Notes under the pieces: model-generated | Database searches by the model: none | The model's input: the letters and a program-made list of their open reading frames with translations, nothing else | What the model was told of the DNA's origin: nothing | Source: Notospermus geniculatus | Lineage: Eukaryota; Nemertea; Pilidiophora; Heteronemertea; Lineidae | DNA: 64,000 bases | Assembly (NCBI GenBank): GCA_002633025.1 | Contig: NMRB01000885.1 | Location: forward strand, 154,071 to 218,070 | Direction of reading: 5' to 3' | Translations under genes and position numbers: made by a program | Part shown: piece after piece, positions 37,601 through 48,600 of the stretch | Layout: each line of letters opens with the position of its first letter | How positions within the stretch are numbered: position 1 is the first letter of the stretch

Positions 37601-39116
37601 CAAGTGGTTTTGATGACTTTGGTAATCTCGACACAAAGAATGGCTTCTTCAAGTCCTTGATTGACCTCAAGGAATTCTATTATAATTTGAATAAGACGGC
37701 CCTCAAAGCCTATAAAGGCCAGTTCAGGGAGTCAATGGTAATACCACTGAGAAAGGAGTACATCAAAATGATGGGGAACTACCTTGGCAACAGGAGCATC
37801 CTGATGACAGACATATTCTACCAACCTCTGAAAGGTATTGAAGAATTCATGCAAGATTTAGATGACATTTATCAGAAAGTTGAGGACGGTTTTGTCAAAA
37901 TCTTTGCAAAATTGGAAAGCATCGAAAAAATGTCGAAAAGAACAGTTACCAAACTATGGCTGCCCATCGCTGCATTAATAAATTCTTCCAACGCGTACAG
38001 GCGGGGTTCGGGTGACAGTAAGGTGGATTTGGCCTCAGGTTTCATTCATCCCAAAACGCGTGACACCATACAGACAATTTATGAATATTTAGATGACGTG
38101 TTCAACGTGGTAGATGACATCGTAACGAAATGGGATTATATCCATGACGAGTTTATGGAGATTCTTCTGAAGGAAAAGGTGATGAGAGATGAAGATGTAA
38201 AAGCGTATCTTCAGCATTACGAACCAGGATGGGCAGACGAAGAAAGCTTTAAAAAGACCAGAGACTTTAAAGAAATCGACCAGGTCCGAACAACTTCCAA
38301 GTACTGGGCCATGCTGGCCCAGAAGATTGAGGATAGACAGGAACCATTTAATGATGCCTTCTATACTGTTATTACTGACATGAAGGATTATGTAGCGGGA
38401 AACATCATCAACGAAAGAGTTTACAAGTAAGTAGAAACAATGTAATATACAGCAGAGCCAACAGAAACAAAGCTAACTAGGCATCACGTCACGTTGCGAA
38501 TACTGTAACCTCGTCCTATTTTTTCTTCCAGAAAAAACTTTATATCGTTGGTGATATACTTCGAAGCGATGAACTACGAATTGATTGAACAACAGGCGGC
38601 ATACACCATATTTGCCTTACTTAGTAAGTTCAACTGAACAGCTTCGGGGAAAATCGTATGGTTAATCCTTTGATAAATAGGCCTACAATTTCTTGTCAGA
38701 AACCTTCACGATCTGGGGATACCGCCAGTGTTGGTTCCGCATTTTAGATTGCTCCACGGACGAGTGGCGTCTGCTAGCGGCGATGTGTAGAGTGAAACGG
38801 TCAGCAGAGAAGTGTTCGTCAGTTTTTATTTTGTTTTCCAGGTGATCTTGGGGGTTCCATGGGATTGTTTGTTGGCGGTAGCGTTATCAGTTTGTTTGAA
38901 CTGATCGATGTTATCGTATACAACCAAGTCTTCAAAACAGTGGCAGGCAGCAAGCGACGAATCAAGAAAAATAAGTCGATAAATGGACGCGACAAGACGC
39001 CATCTTTGCAGAGTAGCGAGAGTGGCAAAGATTACAGACCCTCGACAATGATGTGCAATGACTTTGATCGAATTACGAGTAGCTATCAGGATATGGACAA
39101 AGTGACAAGGGTATGA
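34634..39116 (+). CDS. DEG/ENaC channel gene X, copy b: exons 4-10, intact
   Basis: Exons 34634-34755, 35147-35334, 36000-36147, 36604-36660, 36860-38426, 38532-38623 and 38842-39116 match exons 4-10 of copy a in length, phase and, almost entirely, sequence. Here exon 8 is uninterrupted (1567 bp) and the frame runs through IYFEAMNYELIEQ into TM2 with the filter GGS in GLFVGGS and the cytoplasmic tail ending DKVTRV. Exon 10 is 9 bp longer than in copy a (adds PSL). Exons 1-3 are missing; the scaffold switches from the transposon-broken exon of gene Y to intron 3 of X near 34575. This looks like the other allele of X rather than a chimeric gene, though a real duplication junction is possible. 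Confidence 0.88.
35613..35881. mobile_element. 269-bp GGTTCT/AGAACC MITE (X copy b, intron 5)
   Basis: Same family and termini as 24557-24816, but inserted in a different intron. Copy a has the uninterrupted sequence CCCGCTTGGATGAG at about 24215. Confidence 0.75.
36320..36450. mobile_element. 131-bp PIF/Harbinger-like MITE in X copy b intron 6
   Basis: Termini AGGCCCGTTTCCACAG and CTGTGGAAACGAGGCT with TTA on both sides (36317-36319 and 36451-36453). Copy a (about 24917) is empty. Homologous to 12627-12757. Confidence 0.82.
36860..38426 (+). CDS. Channel X copy b exon 8: intact giant extracellular insert
   Basis: A single 1567-bp exon (521 codons plus split ones), about ten times the other exons. 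The first ~30 residues hold the family's C-x-C-x-x-x-C region and YRPSFSYLKAS; the last few lead into the pre-TM2 strand. Between them lie about 450-470 residues that ASIC-type channels lack (they have about 25). The insert is strongly charged and helix-favouring, has one cysteine (IRKCLES), several N-glycosylation sequons (NGT, NKS, NKT, NRS) and no TM segment, so it should be extracellular at the knuckle-helix position. I recognise no domain family in it. Sequence is conserved in gene Y with the same length. Confidence 0.88.
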
Positions 39117-39417
39117 CCACGTCACTTACAAGAAACACTGTGATAAAGATGGAAAGGAAAGATCATGCAAAAAGAGATCAAATGACAATTTATACCAACG
39201 TCGATGGCGTAGGCATGTCCTCAAGGTCACTTTTGATCAATGACTACTTCGATGACGTAATTACTAATATTTTTGCTAGTATACAAAGAGAGCAATGCCA
39301 TGAAGAGTTTACTACCGTAGTTATGATGGCTTTGAGAAATCGAGAACGAAACCATAGATACAAAGACATGGACGTGTAATAGACACGTAATACAAAAGAT
39401 CGTTGGCTATCTATTTT

Positions 39418-40419
39418 CAGCCCGCTTGGCCGAATGCCAAAAGGGCTTATGCTGTGCTTAGATGCCTTAGTGGTGGTCTGTCGTGCGTGCGTGCGTGCGT
39501 AACAATTGGCCTTGTCTGCACTCTAGCGCCTTCAGTTTTTGACGGATCATTTCCATATTGCATATGTGTGTGTATGGCCCCAGGATCTAGGCCAAGTTCG
39601 ATTTTGGGCTTGCTGCAACTCCTATTATGGCCACTAGGGGGCGTTTTGTGAAAAATGAAAAATGGCTATTTTACGCAAATGACTTGAGCTAGAGTGCTCA
39701 AATTTGAATCGTAGGTACATCTAATCATGTTACATGATATATACAACGGGTTTTTGATTTAACCTAATTTTGATGGGAAAATAGGTCAAATAACGAAAAA
39801 TTGGCCGATATTTGGGCTTTGCCTTGTCTGCACTCTAGCGTCTTCAGTTTTGGACGGATCTTTTTCATCTTGCATATGTGTATATAATGGCCCCAAGGTC
39901 TAGGCCAAGTTCGATTTTGGGCGTGCTGCGACTCCTATTATGGCCACCAGGGGGCGTTTTGTGAAAAAATGAAAAATGGCTATTTTACGCCAACAATTTG
40001 AGCTAGAATGCTCAAATTGGAATCGTAGGTACATCTAATCATGTTACATCATATATATAATGGATTTTTGATTTAACCTAATTTTGATGGGAAAATAGGT
40101 CAAATAACGAAAAATTTGCCGATATTTGGGCTTTGCCTTGTCTGCGCTGTGGCGTCTTCAGTTTTTGACGGATCTTTTTCATATTGCATATGTGTATATA
40201 TGGCCCCAAGATCTAGGCCAAGTTCGATTTTCGGCTTGCTGCGATTCCTACTACGGCCACTAGGGGGCGTTTTGTGAAAAATGAAAAATGCCTATTTCGC
40301 ACAAACGATTTGAGCCAGAATGCTTGAATTTGAACCGTAGGATGTACGTCTAATCATATGACCTCAAGATCCAGGCGCCATGATTCCAAATTAACCAAGC
40401 GGGCACTGTGCCATTGGCA
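39418..40419. repeat. 1.0-kb element built of three ~313-bp tandem units
   Basis: Units start CCTTGTCTGCACTCTAGCG at about 39509, 39822 and 40136 and diverge by roughly 5-10%. The block is bounded by CTATTTT on both sides and by CCCGCTTGG / CCAAGCGGG ends, and is missing from the corresponding place in copy a (about 27845). GCGTGCGTGCGT microsatellite near 39485. Confidence 0.75.
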
Positions 40420-41603
40420 CTATTTTTATCTTTCCCACTGAAAACACACTTTTGAACTCTATTCTCCTTGACATAGGCCTATGCTGGCAAGCAAACATGT
40501 GATGATATTTTACCATTGTGGTAATACAGACGCCACATGATAGCTGCACTGACGGCAAGTAAGTGACAAGTGCAGTGTCTCTCCTTCTATGTGCACAAGT
40601 GCTTATGCAGAGCAATGATGCTCATTTTTTATGTGTTTATATCGAACTAAATTTTCAACGTCCATACTCGGATTCATAGATTAATAAATTATCTATCAAA
40701 ATCAAATGCATTGTAATTAATATCAGATTCTTTCCTTACACTGCAAATCGACCTGTGACTGAGACTGCAAGCACTCAATCGCACTCTTTGTGAAGAACAC
40801 ACCCTATCACATTAAGTTTATGTTCACTATATTAAGGAATATGTTCATTATAACCCGGTGTAACATATACAGCCCTCATAAATGGACCGATTAAACATGT
40901 AACCCAAACCTTCATAAGTTGCAGTTGCATCTTACACACCTTCGTAATTTTTTTCTCTTGCTCACGGAACGCAACCCCACAAACTGAAGTGAATCATAAA
41001 GAGGAATTATGCACAGTCATACACGTATATTAAAATTTATGTCTGTGCCGTTGGATGTAACCAATCGCAGCACAGGAATTATTGTCAGTCATAAAATATT
41101 CTGTGACTGTCAATACATGTAATTCATTCAGCGACACTCGAAGTCATAAACCATAAACCGTCTGCAATGTACCCCAGTTATATGGTACTGCCCTCGCTGA
41201 CCATAGAGGGTATCTTTCAGGATTGCCATCGGCAAAATCCAATCCTTTGCTCAAAGTATATTGAACTACCTGGAGGTGAGAAATATCGACCAACCTGGTA
41301 CTCAGATTCCCCGCAAAGGACGACCAGTCATTTTGCAGGCTGCCACTTGGATGCCATCTGTTGGTGTGTCTCCACTGAAAGCCAGCGGTCGAATACAGTG
41401 GCGCCACCAAAAACGCTGGTAGTCTATCATGTCTTGGAGGTACTCTGAAGGGCGTTTGCATTTCTGTGGACCACCGTACCGTGGCGCTGTGATGCTTTGT
41501 TCATGCATGAACACTAGCTTTGATGTTTTCTTCATTCCTTTGCGCGGCCGTTTCACGGATGGAGTAGTTTTTCTGTAATGTGAAACGATCTTTGGTCGAT
41601 ATT

Positions 41604-42090
41604 AAGGGAGGTTTCGCAAATCTGACAAAAAACGAAGTACGAAATACGAAATTGGATATCATTTCCATGACTTTCGATAAATTTGCCAAATTCTGGAAGT
41701 TGACTTCCTATTTATTATTATACGTTGTGTTGACTTTTGTGCTTCTTCTCTCTTTGGATTTCCATGACGTAATGTATTTCAGGAGATGGTTGGTACCACA
41801 AAAATTGCCTGCTGCAAGCGTACGACGTTAGACCGATAGAGTTAATACGGTGTATTTTAAACTTTAATGTATCTTTCGTTTCCACTTCGTACATACGAAG
41901 TGGAATTTAAAAACTCAAGATGCAAATTATTTAACTCTTTCGGTCTTACATGACATGCTAAAAGACGCACTGGCAGCAGGGACATTTGTGGTACCAACTA
42001 TCGCCAGAAATACATTAGGTCCTGGAAATGAGGATGAATCTCTTATTTCGTACTTCGTTTTTCGTCAGATTTGCGAAACCTCCCTATTCT
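41604..42090. repeat. ~485-bp foldback element upstream of channel Y (copy b)
   Basis: Allelic or duplicated counterpart of 28790-29275 with the same TTTCGCAAATCTGAC termini. Confidence 0.72.
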
Positions 42091-42680
42091 TTTCTTGGTC
42101 GTAAAACACAGAATCGTAAGCTGGACTGAAATTGGAACCATGGTTACCATAAGTAGAAATCAAATCACCAGCATTTATTTCGGTGGTTTCGGTTCCATTT
42201 CGTGACTGTTGGCCTGGTTATTATATTTCCCAATGATAATCTGATTATCGTACTTAGTTCGTAGTTAAGAATGCAAAAAAAAACGTTAACTGACATCAAA
42301 GTGGAAACCCATGTTGTTCCGAGAAAGCGGCAGATATACAACTGATGCCCGGATGCAGACTTTCCGCCATCAATTGTTCATGCAAGTCCCCAATCAGTAC
42401 TGATTCAATAACAGTCGTTGGACACGGCATTGCCCTCGTCACAAAAGGCTGAGATTTCAGAGGCCTTAGTATTCATTGGTTAGCAAGGATGCTTCTTTTT
42501 GGATAGGCAGAGGATAGAAATGCGTTTGGAAGGTTCAAAACGTTATCTGAAATCCCAAGTTTCGATCGTTATATTTTGAAGGAAACCACAATATCGTCGA
42601 TAGGGGGCCGTTCTTGACGATCTCGTTGTACATGTAAGCCCGCTTTTCCTCTGACTTTTTCACCAACAACAAACGGCGAC

Positions 42681-45600
42681 ATGTCGGCGGAAACAACAAG
42701 ATCGTGGAGTGACATCATCTACGAGTATACTCAGAATACGACCATCCATGGCATACGATACGTATTTGACAGGGAATCGGTGTCAAAATTTAGGAGGTAC
42801 GTGTATTTTTTAAATGTTATTCCTTTTATCGTGTTATTTTTTTAACTCTGATTCGGCTTAAGATGTCAAGGACGGCACAGGGACAATAACCATCTCGTGC
42901 ATGATAATAGGGAGTTTAACAGATCAAACGCTAACGATAACATTTACGTTAACAATATTTTGTACATGAAATACATTCAAGAAACAGCGTTAACGTAAAC
43001 GTTATCGTTAGCGTGTGATCTTTTAAACTCTGTAATATTCTTGGTTATTGCATTTTACCGTTCTATGTAAGTCTAGGCCTATGAAAAGTCATGATAACAA
43101 CCCGATACTATTCAACTTACTGCTTTATTTCACTAAGAAACACAGGGTGGCACAGCGACTGCTTTTACCCGGGAATACCGCATTGCGTCTCCCTCTCTCT
43201 GCGCATGCGCAAAACTATATGGCAATCAAAGGAGGATCTCAAGACTACTACAAGTTTCGTGGCGGCAAATATGAGCCCGTTACCCCTATGTAAGTCGTTT
43301 TATGTAAGTCTTGGTTAGCACATTCCTTAGGAGTACATGCGTGGGTTCATTCCCGCTGCCCGGGACAGGTACCAAAAGACTGCGAGCAGAAGAAAGCGAG
43401 AAACAAAATGCTGGACGCCATTTTGGAAACACAATGAGAGGGTTCTTGCCATTTTGCAACATTGGCACGAGATACCAGTGCATTTTAGAACTGCCAACAA
43501 CTCAGGCATTGGGAATTGTAGTATAGATTTACCAAAAAAAATCATTAAAATACGCTAACTAACTATTGACAGGATATATAATAAATAATACGCCGTGACT
43601 ATTTGCACAGCAAGTTGCTGTGTAAACAGTACAATATTCCTTAGTTTTCGCACTGCTTACACAGCAGAGATTCTAACCAATGAAAACGCGAGATCATAAT
43701 GAGGATGCATTACGATAATTTATGCACGGGGCCTATTAAACAACGTAGTGATTATTCACACGCCCTGTTGGCAGTCTGTTGACTAGCGCAGTGCAAAGAT
43801 GGAGGGCCTGTGACCCAAAGGTCGCGGGTTCGAATCCCGGTGGTTGTCTCAGTTTTTTTCTTTTTTTCCCTTTTTTACTTTCTTTTTCTATTCTCAGAGA
43901 ACTGTTGTGACTCTTTCAAATTTCTACATGGAACAATTGGTTAATTAATCTTGGTGACACTGATAAAATCGGCTACAGAATCGTCACATCAACATGGGCA
44001 AGGGCACACCCTGGTATTCGGACTCATTCCCATACTCTAACCCACAACCCTCAGGGGAGTTAGCTACGCGACTGACGAAAACCGACAGAATGCGTCACAT
44101 ATGTCTTAGACTTGGGTCATCACACAGAAACAGGCTGCAATACATGTACCAGATGACGGACCTTCACCTAGGCACCTATCGGAGTATAAGAACATCTTCA
44201 ATTATCGGCCTACATATTTGAGTGATAAGACAGGTTGTCAGGGGCGCAGCTAGCTTTTTGGCCTGAGGGGAGGCAAAAGGTCCGGGGGGGGGCAAAAGAC
44301 CATATTCTGCTAATTTTCGGTCAAAATGTGCATGAAAAACACGTTTNCCCCTAGTAGATTGCTTTCGGGCAGTTTCATTGGTCGAGATGGTCGTTGTGGT
44401 CGTCGGTACGCTAGCCGCTGATTTTGCAGCCTGCTTTCCCAGTCGTTTGTGGAGTGTAGTGCGGCGGCCGGAGCGACACAACGACTGGGTCCCGAGTCTA
44501 CGTTAGGCTCTACGACGACGTTTATCTATTGTGTGAGTGCACCCAAACAATAGATAAACGTAGTCGTATGGCCTAACCGGGCGCTTGCGAAAGCACACTT
44601 TAGTTTCCTCACAGATGACCAGTGAACTCGGAAATCAGGCCTAGCGGCTGATGTAACTCACAGCCTGGGGTCATTGAAATGGAAATTGGCTTTTTCATGC
44701 AAACCAAATTAGGGCTTAGTTAGAGTTGAGTGGTCGTATTGTCCACCTGCAAAATGATTACTACACGGACTTACAACACGGTGCTTAACAATGAATTAAC
44801 TTGATTCAGGGCGATTGAGCGCTTAGTAAATGAACACTTCAAAATGATTTCCGCCTCAGTGATGTTTTAGAAACTTTCTGCCCGTACCTTCGACTGCATT
44901 GCTCGATCTACTGGAGTGAGTCTGTTTTTCACAGTGGTACAGCAGACTTCCCCATCACCGATTCCCGATAGACACATTAAAACATAATCATGTTTGGTAT
45001 TCGTATGAGCGCGACGAGTGCTGTTTGATATCGAGTTCCATTTCCCCATTTCATCGCTTTCAAAAAACGATGCAATCATGCTGTTAGATCTACTACGGTA
45101 ATTATTTGACCGTGCTCGAGTGAGCCACACAAACACAAACAGCAGATCATCTACGCGTTTAGCTAATCCCACTATCATAGAGGTGGTGAAAACATAAAAG
45201 ACCAATGGATCGACCTGTTGAGGTCATGGCGGGTTTCCACAAACGCGAATGACAGACCTTTTTAAAGTCTGGCAGACCCACATGTAACCCATAAATTTGA
45301 TATGTTGCTCATGGGACCGAATTCGATCTTGTTTTTGGTCAGCTTTTCATTCCGGCCAAGGGTACCGACATCACGTGATTAATGGAATAGGTAACGATAT
45401 CAACGTTGTAGGTCGCTTTTAATGGCCGCGAGTTGGCAACAGCTATCAATTCACTAAATAATGCTTTTGGTGTAATTGTGTCTTGCCATGTCTCATTAAT
45501 GGTCTTCTGTGGTATTATTTGTTAATTCGTAATCTCTTCCTGCAACAAGCGACGACGTCTAAAAGAACACTTATGGTAGTGTCCCACTGGCGACTTTTGC

Positions 45601-48600
45601 CCACGACAAGGGGCGAATCTGAAGGCTGCGATATACCCTCGACAAGCTGCGATATTTAGCNACAGCAAAATGTGGGCGGGGCAGAACCTAATGATGCTTA
45701 TGAATATTAAATACGTACTTGCTGTGTAAATAAAAATTCACTCCTTAGTTACATAGCATGCTGTGCAAATAGCCCCGGCCTAAATAATAATCTGTATCAT
45801 ATTGACCGAGATTTGACGACATGACTGAAGTATACTTACACACACTGTTGTTTTCGCAATCGCAAACGTTTTTTTTTTACTAAAACATATACGATAGCCG
45901 ATTTGCATAATTTCCTGTCGCCTGAATTGTGTGCTTGATGGTGTGCTGCCATTCTCTTACCACGTAAAATAATTAGAGGGCAACTTTTTTTGATTGATTG
46001 CGAACGGTAAAATGCAAACAGGATGCGGGGTTGGTTAATAATCCGACCAGAGAGAAGATTCCCCAACACAAATGCTCTTTATATTAGATCTGTGCCATGA
46101 AATGTAGCCTACATAAACTTATATATCATATTCCCATCTAGAAAATTGGCCATAACATCTCGTCGAGGGGGGGGGGGCACATTTTCATTTGCACATTGAG
46201 TGTGTCCCAGTACGACTAAGAGTTAAAATTTTTATCACCACTCTTCTAAGGCTGCTTTTCCACGAGACGTTTGCGGACGCGGTTTCGGTGGCGGGAGCGG
46301 GTGCGGGTGAAACAGCTAATGGGAAATACGTTGGTTCGATTTTTTCCACACGCGCCCGNNNNNNNNNNNNNNNNNNNNNNNNNNNNNNNNNNNNNNNNNN
46401 NNNNNNNNNNNNNNNNNNNNNNNNNNNNNNNNNNNNNNNNNNNNNNNNNNNNNNNNNNNNNNNNNNNNNNNNNNNNNNNNNNNNNNNNNNNNNNNNNNNN
46501 NNNNNNNNNNNNNNNNNNNNNNNNNNNNNNNNNNNNNNNNNNNNNNNNNNNNNNNNNNNNNNNNNNNNNNNNNNNNNNNNNNNNNNNNNNNNNNNNNNNN
46601 NNNNNNNNNNNNNNNNNNNNNNNNNNNNNNNNNNNNNNNNNNNNNNNNNNNNNNNNNNNNNNNNNNNNNNNNNNNNNNNNNNNNNNNNNNNNNNNNNNNN
46701 NNNNNNNNNNNNNNNNNNNNNNNNNNNNNNNNNNNNNNNNNNNNNNNNNNNNNNNNNNNNNNNNNNNNNNNNNNNNNNNNNNNNNNNNNNNNNNNNNNNN
46801 NNNNNNNNNNNNNNNNNNNNNNNNNNNNNNNNNNNNNNNNNNNNNNNNNNNNNNNNNNNNNNNNNNNNNNNNNNNNNNNNNNNNNNNNNNNNNNNNNNNN
46901 NNNNNNNNNNNNNNNNNNNNNNNNNNNNNNNNNNNNNNNNNNNNNNNNNNNNNNNNNNNNNNNNNNNNNNNNNNNNNNNNNNNNNNNNNNNNNNNNNNNN
47001 NNNNNNNNNNNNNNNNNNNNNNNNNNNNNNNNNNNNNNNNNNNNNNNNNNNNNNNNNNNNNNNNNNNNNNNNNNNNNNNNNNNNNNNNNNNNNNNNNNNN
47101 NNNNNNNNNNNNNNNNNNNNNNNNNNNNNNNNNNNNNNNNNNNNNNNNNNNNNNNNNNNNNNNNNNNNNNNNNNNNNNNNNNNNNNNNNNNNNNNNNTTG
47201 TCGCAGGCCGAAATTCGCCAGTGGGACACTAGTTTTATACTAGTGTCCCACTGGCGAATTTCGGCCTGCGACAAGGGACGAATGAAAAATTCGTAGATCT
47301 TCGTAGACTGTCGTCTATGTTCGTAGTGATTCTCTGCCTCCTTGATCCAATGCAAAACACATTAATGCTAAATATCGCAGCTTGTCGAGGGAATGTCGCA
47401 GACTTCAGATTCGCCCCTTGTCGTGGGAAAAAGTCGCCAGTGGGACACTAGTATAAGATAACCATCGGGTTTCATTAACCCTCAGTTGACAAACTGTTAA
47501 TCGAAGTGAATTTTTCGATTTTATGAATCGTTGATAGCCAAACATTCTAAAAGTCAAAAGGTTTACTTTGGTTAATTCACGGTTTGTCAGAAAAGCCGAT
47601 GGTTAAACCGAGGTTTACCTTAACTATCGTTTATTAAATCGGCCCTTAGCAAGGCAGGTTTGAAAGCCCCGTTTACACTGAGGAAAAATAACCGATCTCG
47701 GACCGGTCCGAGCACGGATCGCCAAAAAATAGCAAGTGACACGGGACAAGCGTGCCAGGAACGGTTCCAAACCGAACCGAGCGAAGACCACCAGTTGGAG
47801 GTGGTCTCGGACCGGTCCGAGCACGGATCGGTTCGATAACACTGCTGTGTAAACGGTAACCGATCTCGGCACGGTTGCTTTGTGTTTTGCACATGCGCGA
47901 ATTATGAATGACGTCATTAGCGGGAATTTCTGAGTGATTTTGCATGGAGGCATCCATTTTGTTGTTGTCGTGGTTTAATTTTTCGTTTGATTTTCGTACC
48001 TCCGATCGGCTGAACTGACTGGAGAGCTCATGGCACCCGCCAACTGGCTCCCGGTTCCATTTGTGCTAATGTAAACGGGGCAGATCCCCAGACGACGAAG
48101 TGGGCCGGGGCCCGTCCGAGCACGGATCGCTCTTTCGTGACCAGTGTAAACGGGGCTAATGATTCCGAAGTGCATATACGCCTTTAGGCAGTTGAATGGA
48201 TAATATGATTGAGGGTGGCGTTCGTTTATTTCACATTCCCTCATGAGCGACTTTTTGGATGTCATGATGATTTCGCCGAAATGATGTTGATTAATCAGTT
48301 TTTTGATTCCTGGCGATGTCTGCCTCGTCTCTATGGCACTAAACCCCACGTTCATCCAAACGGGACGCATCGCATGATTCATTTTTCTATCTGTATTAGC
48401 GACGGCTCGTGAACACCCCAAAGAGAAAAACTCCATCGGCCTTATTGGCTGATATTTATCAAAGGGGGAGCAAATGCTTTTACTTTAAATTTTGTACTAC
48501 ATTTACATTGGACATTGCTGTGCAAATTGTAAGGAAAACCTGAAACTTCACTCCATCTTAAGCTAGGAATCCACTGCTGAGTTTCTGCGTTGTGACTTGC

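Noticed and set aside
29865-39116. A third, chimeric DEG/ENaC gene (Y exons 1-2 plus X exons 4-10)
   Set aside because: Exon 2 is broken by a transposon, exon 3 is missing and the exon 2 remainder is found at 49813; misassembly or allele interleaving explains it better, though real duplication is not excluded.
43771-43850. Functional tRNA gene
   Set aside because: Only internal promoter-like boxes are convincing; I could not pair a complete acceptor stem, and it lies within a mobile-looking block.
46189-47355. Long open frames of 340-370 residues across this interval on both strands
   Set aside because: They consist almost wholly of N bases in the assembly gap.
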